DNA from: Myxococcales bacterium
GTDB lineage: Bacteria; Myxococcota_A; Bradymonadia; UBA7976; UBA1532
DNA length: 64,000 bases
Direction: 5' to 3'
Assembly (NCBI GenBank): GCA_020633435.1
Contig: JACKDP010000003.1
Span: 744,001 to 808,000 of the forward strand
Shown: in pieces, positions 19,801 through 27,400 of the stretch
Position numbering within the stretch: the first letter of the stretch is position 1
Layout of the letters: each line of letters starts with the position of its first letter
The notes under the pieces: model-generated
Database searches by the model: none
What the model saw: the letters and a program-made list of their open reading frames with translations, nothing else
Told to the model about the DNA's origin: nothing
Position numbers and translations under genes: made by a program

Positions 19801-21035
19801 TCGGCCTCGCGCAGATCGGCCCCGGTGAGGTTGGTGCCGCGCAGCCGCGCCCCGGCGAGGTTCAGCCCCTGGTCGTTCTCGGCGTCGTAGCCCTGGGCCC
19901 CCGTGAGGTCCGCCTCGCTGAGGTTGGCGCCGGCCATGTTCGAGCCCTGCAGGTTGGCGCCGTTGAGGTCCGCCCCCGACAGGTTGGCCCGCTGCATGTC
20001 CTTGCCCGAGAGGTCGGTGCCCCGCAGATCGGCGCCGGGCAGGCCGGCCCCCGCGAGATCCTCGAACTCCCCGCTCTTGACCTTCTCGGCCAGCACGTCG
20101 GCGCTCACCCGGCCGCGGGCGTCCTTGGAGGCCTCCACCCAGGGCGGCAGCTCGCCTTCGACGTTGCTGACGTCGGTGCCCTCCAGGTTGGCCCCGTCCA
20201 GGTTGGCCCCCTGCAGGTTGGCGCCGTCCAGGTTGGCGTTGGAGAGGTCGGCCCCCTGCAGGTCGGCGTTGGAGAGGTTGGCCCCCGACAGGTTGGCGCG
20301 CCGCAGGTTGGCGTCGCGCAGGTTCGCCCCCGACAGGTTGGCGTCGCGCAGGTCCGCCCCCGACAGATCCGCGCCCTCCAGGTTGGCGCCGCGCAGGTCG
20401 GCCCCGCGCAGGTCGGCCCCGGCCAGGTTCACGCCGGGGAGCTGGGTGCCGGGCCCGATCATCCCCTGCAGCGTCGGGTCGTAGCCCTCGGGGAACGTGG
20501 TGCCGCTGTCGTACTGGGCGCCGGTGAGATCCTCACCCGTCAGATCGGAGGCGGACAGATCCCGCCCGCGCAGATCGACGCAGGCGCACGGCACGTCGGG
20601 GTTGGGCCACTCGCAGTCCTCGCGGACGTTCTCCTGGTTGCAGATCTGGCAGCGGCCGTCGCCCGAGTCGCGGAAGCCGTCGAAGCAGATGCAGCTCAAC
20701 GTCGCGACATCACAGGTAGAGTTGGCGCCGCAGTCGCGATCCGTGCACCCGAAGGTGGAGCAGACGTTGACCGGATCGCCCTCGAGCGTGCGGCTCTCGA
20801 AGCACAGGGTGCCATCGGAGCAGGTGGAGCCGGCCTGCTCGCAGCGCTGCTTGCAGGTGCCTTCGCCCCCGGCGGGCAGGGCGCAGACGCCCTCGACGCA
20901 CTCCTCCTGGGAGGCGCAGGGCTCGTTGATGCCGGCGCGGCGCTTCTTGGTGCCCCCGTCGTCCTCGCAGGCGGAGGGCACGACGGCGACGAAGACGAGG
21001 AGCGCGAGGCTCGAGAGGCGCGCGAGCCGGTTCAT
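13827..21035 (-). CDS. giant pentapeptide-repeat lipoprotein
   Basis: 2402 aa. GGAGGTGA four bases upstream fixes the start at 21035. The signal peptide ends in lipobox PSAC (Cys23). Residues 30-140 are Cys-rich with an EGF-like stretch (CGANSTCDVATLSCICFDGF). From about residue 150 almost the whole protein is pentapeptide repeats of the A(D/N)LxG type (for example ADLRGADLRGANLEG), which fold as a right-handed quadrilateral beta-helix. Several non-repeat spacers interrupt it, including Cys-rich caps NLCG..CPP..C..LF at about 1093, 1380 and 2273. The C-terminus has two MopE-type units (DGIDNDGDGNVDC, DAQDNDGDGLADC). If extended it would make a very long rod on the cell surface. Spacer order shows an internal duplication of about 1150-1220 residues. 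Function is unknown; stalk, adhesin or surface-layer roles are guesses. Confidence 0.93.
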   Translation of the reverse strand: MNRLARLSSLALLVFVAVVPSACEDDGGTKKRRAGINEPCASQEECVEGVCALPAGGEGTCKQRCEQAGSTCSDGTLCFESRTLEGDPVNVCSTFGCTDRDCGANSTCDVATLSCICFDGFRDSGDGRCQICNQENVREDCEWPNPDVPCACVDLRGRDLSASDLTGEDLTGAQYDSGTTFPEGYDPTLQGMIGPGTQLPGVNLAGADLRGADLRGANLEGADLSGADLRDANLSGANLRDANLRRANLSGANLSNADLQGADLSNANLDGANLQGANLDGANLEGTDVSNVEGELPPWVEASKDARGRVSADVLAEKVKSGEFEDLAGAGLPGADLRGTDLSGKDMQRANLSGADLNGANLQGSNMAGANLSEADLTGAQGYDAENDQGLNLAGARLRGTNLTGADLREADMTGADLTFAWASDSLCADTRGGCTRFDHPCRSGATCQTANPPPQLLLSGAILSTAILQSADFPKADLTGADVTAANLTSANLNEALLVQIAADDATIFVSTRLVGTLLEAASLAGTDLRRAIIQPSTRFPEANLAGALLTGQNLQRVDFFRADLSGAELQRANMRGAVLEGAVLNGAQLQSAFLGCCTDVGRCGAARSAPEGCLPAVMRGVDLTNVVLTGERAARTDMAELDLRGVVMTGARATDTVFQRADMRGARLNDANLQGLDLRDAFLSGAVLANAQLQNALLDNLELRGSDLSGAKLDGASLITTKLHGANLARAQIQGAILDGVQMPGADLSVATISGVFGTPAQPADLSEANFNQALLRDVDLRNADYCRASFQEARLVSTQINVEMAWLSTGLGDDGTWRQATLLETLQGPRAPDSLYCVRLVEADLSGAQLPDNLNLQRARLDKVIAEVKEGVATRMTGVDLTAAVINESSFRGAQMVGAKLVRVTANRVTLDSANLSRATFDNARLDNTTLVGTILDEARMNAMPLADADLSGARLNGTYMEGAILNGAKLTGAVANGARMARIEARGVDMVSAALGAADLTDALLDNGKLAQINLTDANATGASMVGAQLNRGALVRTDLTAAALTGANLEEAALERTILRNTNLSGASLKNATGRPVDFRGVNLEGANLCGVRWGEFDDRANWNGATLSAATICPPKNEIGECPVTAATAGTGMLLSCRLFGNPPLGPDANLRGVNLAGRDLSAEDLSRADFTGANLTGAILGRAPGANFFEANLTRVQAAPGTDLTGAIFNEAILTEANLSEVVLVGASFREADLRGANFDGADLREADFTAAIATGVSMVTTRLQSAILVGTEMTGAVMTSALASRATLNQVVLANADLGDADFNLASAAGGNFAAARLVNTDFTEGNLSGSLLAGASLHGVVFNNTDLTGVRFLDALGEPGDVRGADFSGANLCGVRWGTFNPPEEWEGVTISPDTVCPPKDDNGDCLVTAERLSNCQLFGPNRAIGPGADLSGIDLRGADLRGLDMTGANFTGANLSGADLRGANLAEANLSGANLDGADLTGADLTHANFEGANLSRVLGNLPGWVRAGTGPDGRYSQARLIAIIRGTANFDASGALLSGANLDGADLRGRIFRNTLFVRASLKQTRLGGADLTNADFTDADLSRATLNDPNTGAVATAPGIKLVRANLTETRIRDVSMVAGDLTDAFGGTGFCADGAGCDDQHRCARGFCVAPDVAPVTILAGADMERVRADGLSVAGADLSGARLLRAQMARAGLARANLANAILTEANLGLADLRSANLRQANLQAARLNGALLGCCRDEVLCRGYEANVLCEPAVVAQAVFTNADLSFGTRGTDLVGVDLRGLNLAGVGFDRALMASCDLRGATLTGARLTGGIDLRTARMDGALFTDADLSAANLSNVRLDDARFSGARLVGADLRNAIMPAGDFRNARLGAADNLGAGQLDGADLTGANLAGATLVGRTASPDNPLVLRGANLRGARFDQAELAGVDYCQADFEGALLGGASTNRDMPFPRSGADGQGVYRQATLVALMRANPPANLACARLVDVDLRGAQLDAVADMRQALLLRVDFSESDRPALLGDVDLSGASLTTVNFTAAGMRSARLTGATLSGVTFARTDLRDSALQSLSQPDTDFTSARLERANLLDARFLRARMANARLEAANLTRARLDGALLTAADLRDAVLNEVVLTNASLVDARLEPRVGAGTSLRLADLAGANLTRANLSSANLTQSRLVGTDLTRAALANANLELADAPGAILDGASLVSANLRRANFTGALLRGASLHGSVLNATVFIRADLTNSLGLPGTFEAVNFTGANLCGSGFETETADLDAAEATLSVDTICPLREDDGRCITNAGDPPDCHLFEGPPEPPAMGGAPNPDLPGEAGPLCLDGIDNDGDGNVDCRDVGCNPSPNCEIGALCGDAQDNDGDGLADCLDPGCVGAPACP

Positions 21036-21144
21036 GGGTCACCTCCGGGTGGCTCGGCCATTCTGCCACAATCGAGAGATCGAGGGCGCCGCGGCCGCGC
21101 GGACGGGCCAAAACACAGGGCCGGAGCGGAGCGCGCCGCGGCCG

Positions 21145-22686
21145 TCACTCCATCCCGGGCGGGACGTCCTCGCCCGCGCCGGGATCCATGCCCTCGGGGC
21201 GCTCGGGGTCCTCGCCGGGGGCCGGGGCGGCGTCGTCGCGGCGGATGGACGGGATGCGGCTGCGCGAGGCCGTCGCGGCGCCCTCGTCCACCAGCGGCGC
21301 CAGCTCCTGCCCGGTGCTCGGATCGATGTCGCGCACGGGGACGAGGCGGCGCAGGTAGCTGCCCACCTGGTCGTCCTGGTCGAGGATGGGCCCCAGGACC
21401 TTGTGCTGCATCTCGCGGTCGCCGCCATGCCAGCCCGGGAAGCGCGACACCACGGTGGCGAGGAGCACCCGCAGCGAGGTCTGCAGCTCCGAGCGCTTCA
21501 CGATGACCGTCTCGTAGCCCTTGCCCGAGGTGCCGAGCTTCAGGGCCTTGTCGAGCTCGACGTGGGCCTCGCGGGCCGTGCGGACGTGGTCCACGAGCTT
21601 CAGGCGCACCAGATCGTCGTGGAACCGCTCCTCCAGCACCGCCAGGGCGGCCAGGGCGCGGCGCACCTGGTCCCCCACCTCGGCGTTGATGAGGGCCAGC
21701 GGCCCCTCCGGGAAGATCACCTTCTCCACCCGCTCGATGCCCTCCTGGGCCTCGGGGGAGTCGAGCAGGTGCCGGAGGCTCTCGAGCTGCCCGTGCAGGC
21801 CGCTCAGGCGGGCGTCCGCCACGCTGTCCGCCTTCTGCACCGCCCGCAGGAAGCCCTCCTCGCCGCGGCGCGCCGCCAGCCAGGCCCGCTCCAGGTTGTA
21901 GGCCTCCATGGCGTCCTGGTGGACGCGCTGGGCCAGCGAGCGCAGATCCGCGTCGCCGGCCGACTTCAGCGTCGTCATCACCTCGGCCGTCGCGAACGCC
22001 ACGCGGCCCGGGGGCAGGACGTGCACGTTGATCAGGTGGATGACCACGTCGTTGGCGCTGGCGGCCACCTGGTACTTGAAGCGGAAGGACCGGCGATCCG
22101 CCGAGTCCATGGCCATCTGCAGCAGGTGCTGGCGGGCCTCCTCGGCCCCCGAGATGCCCAGCGCCTTCACGGCGGAGGTCGTGAGCACCCGGATGAGCTC
22201 GCGCCGCATCACCGCGTCGAGCCGCCAGTCCGCCGAGAGCTTCTCCCAGTTCAGCGGATCGGTGCTCCAGATCAGATAGTCCAGCGCCAGATCGGAGTTC
22301 TTCGCGTTCGTCCGGTCGCGGACCATGTTCCCCAGGGCCAGGTAGGCCTGCTGGAGGATGACCAGGTCCTCGGCCAGCGCCAGCTCGGTGCCGCGGCCCT
22401 CGATGAACGATCGCAGCCGCAGGAAGGCGTCATCCGCGCCGATGTGCCCGATGGCCAGCAGGGAGGCCCCCCAGCAGCCGCGGCGGTTGTCATCGTTGAG
22501 GATCTTCCAGATGGACGGGAGCATGGAGCGATCGAGGTCTCGCGTCTCGAGCTGGCGGCCGGCGGCCGGACAGACGAACTCGCGATCCTCGACCACGCGC
22601 TTGCGCTGGGGTTCGCCCCCGCCGCCGCAGGCCGCCAGCAAGGCGACCATGCCCATGGACAGCCACCCCGAGCCTGTTCGGGTCAC
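21145..22686 (-). CDS. alpha-helical lipoprotein, HEAT-repeat-like
   Basis: 513 aa from a GTG at 22686 with GGGAGG eight to ten bases upstream. The signal peptide ends in lipobox LLAAC. The mature protein is almost entirely helical, with an N-terminal section resembling HEAT-type helix pairs (SLLAIGHIGADDAFLRLRS, LAEDLVILQQAYLALGNM) and a later coiled-coil-like region. The acidic/Pro-rich tail (DPERPEGMDPGAGEDVPPG) looks disordered. It lies 109 bases upstream of the giant pentapeptide lipoprotein on the same strand, so co-transcription is plausible. No catalytic motif is visible. A scaffold or lipoprotein-partner role is inferred. Confidence 0.75.
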   Translation of the reverse strand: MTRTGSGWLSMGMVALLAACGGGGEPQRKRVVEDREFVCPAAGRQLETRDLDRSMLPSIWKILNDDNRRGCWGASLLAIGHIGADDAFLRLRSFIEGRGTELALAEDLVILQQAYLALGNMVRDRTNAKNSDLALDYLIWSTDPLNWEKLSADWRLDAVMRRELIRVLTTSAVKALGISGAEEARQHLLQMAMDSADRRSFRFKYQVAASANDVVIHLINVHVLPPGRVAFATAEVMTTLKSAGDADLRSLAQRVHQDAMEAYNLERAWLAARRGEEGFLRAVQKADSVADARLSGLHGQLESLRHLLDSPEAQEGIERVEKVIFPEGPLALINAEVGDQVRRALAALAVLEERFHDDLVRLKLVDHVRTAREAHVELDKALKLGTSGKGYETVIVKRSELQTSLRVLLATVVSRFPGWHGGDREMQHKVLGPILDQDDQVGSYLRRLVPVRDIDPSTGQELAPLVDEGAATASRSRIPSIRRDDAAPAPGEDPERPEGMDPGAGEDVPPGME

Positions 22687-22711
22687 GCGCGCACCTCCCA
22701 GCCAGCCGAGA

Positions 22712-22726
22712 CGGGGGATTATCTCC
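22712..22726. promoter_or_regulatory. inverted repeat over a -10-like element upstream of the helical lipoprotein
   Basis: GGGGA (22712-22716) and TCCCC (22722-22726) flank five bases. On the minus strand the centre reads GATAAT (22721-22716), five of six matches to a -10 hexamer. No convincing -35 lies 17 bases upstream. A repressor site over a promoter is possible. Confidence 0.3.
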
Positions 22727-22795
22727 CCATTCCGCGTCCACGTGCCAGTGCCCGCGGTCTCTCGCCGCGGTTGATGGCATCGGTGGGTCTCTTTC

Positions 22796-24082
22796 TTACA
22801 GCCGCAGCACCAGGGCCGCCAGCATGCGGTTCATGGCCTCGGTGGCCTGGGCGTGGTTGTGGAAGCTGGTGTAGGCCACGCGGCCCCCGCCGGGCGAGGG
22901 CTCGAAGAGGACCATCAGCGGCCGCCCGTCCTCGCCCCGGGCCAGCACCTGCACCCGCGGATCGTGGCGCAGGATGGGCACCCAGCCGCCCAGGTTGAAC
23001 ACCACCTCCACCGTCTCGCTGCCCAGGGCCGAGGCCAGGAAGGGCGCCTCCAGGAAGGCCTGCACCGTCCCCGCCATGCCGCTGCCGGCCACCCCGCCGC
23101 CCCGCGGGCAGTCTTCGGGCTGGGTGTTGGCGTCGGGACAGCAGCCCTGGCACATGCGCGGGGGCCTCGGTGGATCGACGACACACGCCGCCTCGCACTC
23201 GCCGCAGACGCAGCAGGGATCGGCCTCGGCCGCCGGTCGCGCCCGCAGGCCCAGCTCCAGGAACCCCGGCCAGGCCTGCTGGATGGCATCCCCGGCGAGG
23301 TCGCTGGCGTAGACCGATCCCCCCGCCGCCACGAACCGCCGCAGCCCCTCCACGGTGGCCTGGACCTCAGGGTTCGTGGCCCGAAAGTCGATGCCGCTCG
23401 CGCAGTTGAGGAACACGATGTCGTAGGCGCCGAGGGCGGCGGGATCTTGCAGGAGCGCCCGCCCGCCCCGGCTGTTGACGCCATCCCCGCAGAAGACATC
23501 GTGCTCGAACCCGAGGGCCCCCAGGATGGTCTGGATGCGGTCGAAGTCGCCCGTGAGGACGGCCAGCCGCGCCGCGCGCGACTCCAGGCAGATCTTGTCG
23601 CTGATGCCGCCCCCCGCCGGCACGTTCACGCCGGCGATGATGTCCACCTGGAACGTGCCCAGGAAGCTGCCCGCCTCCACCGTGATGGTGGCCGGGCCGG
23701 GGGCCAGGGCCGGGAAGCGGAAGTGCCCGTCCCCGTCGGCCGCCGTCTCGAACGTCTGGCTGCGGCCGTCGCAGTCGCGGCTGGTGGCCACCACCGTGGC
23801 CTCGGGGATGGGGGTGCCGTCCGGGGCGCAGACCACGCCGGTGGTGCTGCCGGTGCGGCAGACGCGGCCCGCGTCGTCCAGGCGGGCGGCGTCGGGGGTG
23901 CCCACCCGGGCGTCGGCGCGGATGACCACCCCGTCGGGCAGGCCGGCGAGATCCAGGAAGCGTGCGTCGCCCCCGCCATCGGCGGCGGGCAGCGCGACGG
24001 GATCGGACTCGCACGCCGCGAGGGCCAGCAGGCCCCCGAGGGCGAGCTCAGTCCGCGGCCAGCGACGGCGGGCTCTGCTCAC
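22796..24082 (-). CDS. lipoprotein with carboxypeptidase-regulatory-like domain and ThuA/GATase-like domain
   Basis: 428 aa. The signal peptide ends in lipobox ALAAC. Residues about 75-165 form a carboxypeptidase-regulatory-like beta sandwich (GTPIPEATVVATS and GHFRFPALAPGPATITVE). The rest resembles a ThuA or class-I-glutamine-amidotransferase-like Rossmann domain: LAVLTGDFDRIQTIL, AYDIVFLNCASGIDF, VEGLRRFVAAGGSVYASDLA and RVAYTSFHNHAQ. The catalytic Cys of glutaminases is not in its usual place. An inserted Cys-rich loop (CCVCGECEAACVVD) may be disulfide-bonded. The start overlaps the end of the deaminase gene by 35 bases, so the two are probably translated from one mRNA. A surface binding protein is more likely than an enzyme. 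Confidence 0.75.
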   Translation of the reverse strand: MSRARRRWPRTELALGGLLALAACESDPVALPAADGGGDARFLDLAGLPDGVVIRADARVGTPDAARLDDAGRVCRTGSTTGVVCAPDGTPIPEATVVATSRDCDGRSQTFETAADGDGHFRFPALAPGPATITVEAGSFLGTFQVDIIAGVNVPAGGGISDKICLESRAARLAVLTGDFDRIQTILGALGFEHDVFCGDGVNSRGGRALLQDPAALGAYDIVFLNCASGIDFRATNPEVQATVEGLRRFVAAGGSVYASDLAGDAIQQAWPGFLELGLRARPAAEADPCCVCGECEAACVVDPPRPPRMCQGCCPDANTQPEDCPRGGGVAGSGMAGTVQAFLEAPFLASALGSETVEVVFNLGGWVPILRHDPRVQVLARGEDGRPLMVLFEPSPGGGRVAYTSFHNHAQATEAMNRMLAALVLRL

Positions 24083-25286
24083 CCAGGTGCTGCCTCTCCA
24101 GGGACTCGTAGTAGTCGATCACCTGCCGCACATAGGCGCGCTTCTCCAGGTACGTCCCGGGCCAGAAGCTGCGCTTGAAGCCGTAGACGATGATCGACTT
24201 GAGGTCGTGGGCGTCCAGATCGAGGTGCTTGACCGCCAGCATGAGCTCCCGCGTCACCGTGGTGTCGCTCACCGTGCGGTTGTCCGTGCAGATGGTCGTC
24301 GACAGGCGGTGCTGGCGCAGCAGCTTGAAGCTGTGCTGCGTCAGGCTCTCCATGCCCGGGTTCGTCTGCAGGTTGCTCGTCAGGCAGACCTCGAGGGTGA
24401 TGCGGCGGTCGGCGATGTACTGCGACAGCCGCTCCACGTACTCCTCGCGATCGCTGATGCTCGCGTCGCGGATGGCCGCCGGATCCAGCAGGTACATGCC
24501 GTGCCCGATGCGGTCCGCGTGCAGCTCGGTGATCGCCTGGAAGATGCTCTCGGGGCCGTAGGCCTCGCCCGCGTGCACCGTCTTCTTGAGGAAGTTGCGG
24601 TGGGCCATGCGGAACGCGTCGGCGTGATCCACCGCCGGGTAGCCCGACTCCTCGCCCGCCAGATCGAAGCCCACCACCGGCAGGCCGTACTCGTCGCGGG
24701 CGATGAGGGCGGCGCGGGCCAGCTCCATGGACGCCATGGCGTAGATGGACTTGGGGGGCGTGTAGCGGTGGGCGCGGATGAGGTTGCGGTAGTACTCCGA
24801 GAAGTTGTCCCGGAACATCCGCATGGCGCAGACGATGATGCCGTACTCGAAGCGCGGCTCGGCCCCCGAGGCGACCTCGGGCCGCCGGTTGAAGGCGTCG
24901 CGCGCCCGGCGCAGGCCCCGGTTGACGGCCCGCAGCACGGTGACGGCGTTCATGTGCTCGTGCACATGGAGCTGGGGGGCGAAGCGCACCTCGAGGTAGC
25001 GCACGCCCTCCTTCTGGTTGTCCTCGGCCAGCTCGTACCCGCAGCGCTCCAGGGCGACTTCGCTCTGCATCACGGCGCCCGTGTAGGCGAACCCCGTCAG
25101 GTACTCGGCCAGATCGGCATACCGCGGCTTGAAGACCAGCTCGCGCAGGCCCTCCTCCGTGTAGCTCGGGAGGGGCACGTGGTACTCACGGGCCAGGTCG
25201 ATGAGGGTCGGGATGCGGATGGACCCGTCCAGGTGGACGTGCAGGTCCGTCTTCGGCAACGACCGCAGGAAGCTCTCGGTGATCAT
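24048..25286 (-). CDS. add: adenosine deaminase family protein
   Basis: 412 aa cytoplasmic TIM-barrel amidohydrolase. Metal-binding HxH is His16 and His18 in DLHVHLDG. Other signatures are the substrate-region HAGE, RIGHG, CLTSNLQTN and the late metal aspartate in CTDN. The residue after this Asp is Asn, where the mammalian enzyme has Asp (TDD). Actinobacterial deaminases can share this, so loss of activity is not implied. The enzyme would convert adenosine or deoxyadenosine to inosine in purine salvage. An aminofutalosine or other purine-nucleoside substrate cannot be excluded. The 3' end overlaps the lipoprotein gene by 35 bases. Confidence 0.88.
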   Translation of the reverse strand: MITESFLRSLPKTDLHVHLDGSIRIPTLIDLAREYHVPLPSYTEEGLRELVFKPRYADLAEYLTGFAYTGAVMQSEVALERCGYELAEDNQKEGVRYLEVRFAPQLHVHEHMNAVTVLRAVNRGLRRARDAFNRRPEVASGAEPRFEYGIIVCAMRMFRDNFSEYYRNLIRAHRYTPPKSIYAMASMELARAALIARDEYGLPVVGFDLAGEESGYPAVDHADAFRMAHRNFLKKTVHAGEAYGPESIFQAITELHADRIGHGMYLLDPAAIRDASISDREEYVERLSQYIADRRITLEVCLTSNLQTNPGMESLTQHSFKLLRQHRLSTTICTDNRTVSDTTVTRELMLAVKHLDLDAHDLKSIIVYGFKRSFWPGTYLEKRAYVRQVIDYYESLERQHLGEQSPPSLAAD

Positions 25287-25438
25287 GGAGGCGTGAACGC
25301 TCCTCCGTCCGGCGATGGGTTGCCGGGGAGTATAGCGATCCCGCTGCCAGATTGCAGGTCCGCCCGCGGCGCCACCCGGGGGCGGCGCTGGATCCGAACC
25401 GGCCTCATCCGGCAGGCTGTCCGGGCGGCTGACCCGGG

Positions 25439-25546
25439 CTAGCGGTCCTTGCGGGGCATCACGCCGAGCACGAGGTGGCAGGCGCCGGCCGCGAGGGCCA
25501 CGCCAGCGATGGCGGAGAGGCTGAGGGCGAGGACGATCGGGAACAT
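25439..25546 (-). CDS. 35-residue single-helix membrane protein
   Basis: A short frame runs from ATG 25546 to TAG 25439. It reads MFPIVLALSLSAIAGVALAA, then GACHLVLGVM, and ends in PRKDR. The hydrophobic helix followed by a positive tail fits a small inner-membrane protein with its C-terminus in the cytoplasm. GGGGTTTGAG precedes the ATG and gives only a weak ribosome-binding site. It lies 152 bases upstream of the deaminase on the same strand. Such tiny genes cannot be proven by sequence alone, but codon third positions are nearly all G or C, as in real genes here. Confidence 0.5.
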   Translation of the reverse strand: MFPIVLALSLSAIAGVALAAGACHLVLGVMPRKDR

Positions 25547-25712
25547 CTCAAACCCCGGTCGGTTGAGGCGAATGGTTCGCGACGCTAAAGGAGCGCTCCG
25601 GGCCTGTCAACGGCTTCTTTCGGGCCTCCGCGCGCCCGCAAGCCACCGGGAACTCGTTGCATAAGATCGCGGTTTCCGCTTTCCTCTCGGCACGAATGGA
25701 GGCGGTGAAGCC

Positions 25713-26597
25713 ATGTTTGTCGGCGTCTACACGGCCCTGATCACCCCGTTTCGCGATGGCGCGGTCGACCACAAGGCCCTCGCCCGGCTCGTCGAGCAGC
25801 AGCTCGCGGCGGGCATCGACGGCCTCGTCCCCTGCGGCACCACCGGCGAGGGCACGACCCTCACCGACGCCGAGCGCCTGGCCGTCATCGGCACCACCAT
25901 CGACGTCGCCGCCGGCCGCTGCCAGGTGATCGCGGGCGTGGGCACCAACGACACGGCCCAGACGGTCCGCCTCGCCCAGGCCGCCCGCGGCCTCGGGGCC
26001 GACGGCGCCCTCGTCATCACGCCGTACTACAACAAGCCCAGCCAGGAGGGCCTCTTCCACCACAGCCGCGTGGTGGCCGAGCAGGGCGGCCTCCCGGTGA
26101 TGCTCTACAACGTCCCCAGCCGGACGAGCGTGAGCTTCACCCCCGAGACCATCGAGCGCCTCGCCTCCGTGCCCGGCGTCGTCTCCGTCAAGGAGGCCAC
26201 CGCCGACATGGTCTTCGACGCCGACCTCCTGGCCCGCGTCGCTGGCCGCCTCACCGTCCTCTCCGGCGACGACGCGACGGCCTTCCCCCTCTGGGCCCTC
26301 GGCGGCCAGGGCGTCGTCTCCGTGACCAGCAACCTCATGCCCGACCGCATGGTGGGCCTCTGGCGCGCCTTCCAGACGGGTGACCTCGCCGCGGCCCGCG
26401 CCGCCCACTACGCGCTGCTCCCGGCCTTCCGCGGCCTGTTCTGGGAGACGAACCCCACGCCCCTCAAGCGCATGATGGCCTGGGCCGATCCCGAGCTCTC
26501 CGCCGAGCTGCGCCTGCCCCTCGTGCCCCCCACCGTCGAGACGGAGGCGCGCCTGCGCGATCTGGCCCGGTCGCTGGGCCTCCCCGCCGGCAAGTGA
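25713..26597 (+). CDS. dapA: 4-hydroxy-tetrahydrodipicolinate synthase
   Basis: 294 aa class-I aldolase of lysine and meso-diaminopimelate synthesis. It condenses pyruvate with aspartate semialdehyde. The Schiff-base lysine is Lys160 in SVKEAT. The catalytic tyrosine is Tyr132 in LYNVPSRT. The phosphate-loop-like motif CGTTGEGTTL and GADGALVITPYYNKP are typical. Length matches E. coli DapA (292). The stop codon overlaps the dapB start (GTGA), so the two consecutive pathway enzymes are translationally coupled. Because dapB is directly attached, the assignment to DapA rather than to a neuraminate-lyase relative is secure. Confidence 0.97.
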   Translation: MFVGVYTALITPFRDGAVDHKALARLVEQQLAAGIDGLVPCGTTGEGTTLTDAERLAVIGTTIDVAAGRCQVIAGVGTNDTAQTVRLAQAARGLGADGALVITPYYNKPSQEGLFHHSRVVAEQGGLPVMLYNVPSRTSVSFTPETIERLASVPGVVSVKEATADMVFDADLLARVAGRLTVLSGDDATAFPLWALGGQGVVSVTSNLMPDRMVGLWRAFQTGDLAAARAAHYALLPAFRGLFWETNPTPLKRMMAWADPELSAELRLPLVPPTVETEARLRDLARSLGLPAGK

Positions 26598-27343
26598 CCG
26601 TTCGCGTTGGGGTCTTCGGCGCCGGTGGGCGCATGGGCCGGCTCATCCAGGCCAGCCTCCCGGCCCACCCCGGCCTGACGCTCGCCGCCGCCCACGGCCG
26701 CGACCCGGGCGACTTCGCCGGCTGCGACGTCGTCATCGACGTGGCCGTCGCCAGCGCCACCGACGACCTCCTCGCCCGCCTCGACGGGGCGGCCCTCGTC
26801 ACCGGCGTGACCGGCCGCGACGCCGCCCAGCAGGCCGCCATCCACGCCTACGCCGAGCGCGCCCCCGTCCTCGTCGCGGCCAACTTCAGCGTCGGCGTCG
26901 CCGTCCTGCGGGCCCTCGCCCGCCAGGCCGCCCGGGCCCTCGGCCCCGCCTTCCAGGCCGAGATCTTCGAGATCCACCACCGCCACAAGGCCGACGCCCC
27001 GAGCGGCACCGCCCTCGCCCTCGGCGCCGCCGTGGCCGAGGGGGCCGGCCTGCCCTGGCCGGACGCCGCCGCCACCGCCCGCGCTGGCCGCCGGGGCGAC
27101 GCCGAGATCGGCCTCTCGGCCGCCCGCGGCGGCGACGTGGTGGGCGAGCACACCGTCTTCTTCCTCGGCCCGGCGGAGCGCCTGGAGCTCACCCACCGCG
27201 CCACCGATCGGGCCGTCTTCGCCCACGGCGCCCTGCGCGCCGCCGCCTGGATCGCCGGGCGGGCCTCGGGGATCTACGGGGTCGATGCCTGGCTCGACGA
27301 CGCATTGCGGGCAACGGCGTGGCCTTCCGCGTCCGGCGTTTGA
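26594..27343 (+). CDS. dapB: 4-hydroxy-tetrahydrodipicolinate reductase
   Basis: 249 aa cytoplasmic NAD(P)H-dependent enzyme that reduces the DapA product on the way to diaminopimelate for peptidoglycan and lysine. The nucleotide-binding loop GVFGAGGRMGR is near the N-terminus. The substrate signature EIHHRHKADAPSGTAL is complete, including the catalytic His and Lys. The C-terminal dimer helix lies in HRATDRAVFAHGALRAAAW. The GTG start overlaps the dapA stop by four bases. The length is slightly shorter than the E. coli enzyme (273), as in many bacteria outside the gammaproteobacteria. Confidence 0.97.
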   Translation: MTVRVGVFGAGGRMGRLIQASLPAHPGLTLAAAHGRDPGDFAGCDVVIDVAVASATDDLLARLDGAALVTGVTGRDAAQQAAIHAYAERAPVLVAANFSVGVAVLRALARQAARALGPAFQAEIFEIHHRHKADAPSGTALALGAAVAEGAGLPWPDAAATARAGRRGDAEIGLSAARGGDVVGEHTVFFLGPAERLELTHRATDRAVFAHGALRAAAWIAGRASGIYGVDAWLDDALRATAWPSASGV

Positions 27344-27368
27344 AGCGCCGATCACCCGCCGCTACGAT
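27340..27368 (+). promoter_or_regulatory. candidate promoter for the 104-aa gene
   Basis: TTGAAG (27340-27345) and TACGAT (27363-27368) are separated by exactly 17 bases and lie across the end of dapB. Both hexamers match the sigma70 consensus at four positions. The ATG at 27401 gives a short leader. Confidence 0.45.
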
Positions 27369-27400
27369 CCACGCAGGGTTCAACCAGGGAGCGGATCCTC

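Noticed and set aside
14082..21506. 2474-codon open frame antisense to the pentapeptide gene
   Set aside because: Its protein is Gly/Val/Ala/Gln-rich low-complexity text produced by reading pentapeptide codons on the other strand. The minus frame has signal peptide, ribosome-binding site and family signature.
24048..25286. inactive deaminase because Asp after the metal aspartate is Asn
   Set aside because: Some bacterial deaminases have this change and all metal ligands are present, so inactivity cannot be concluded.
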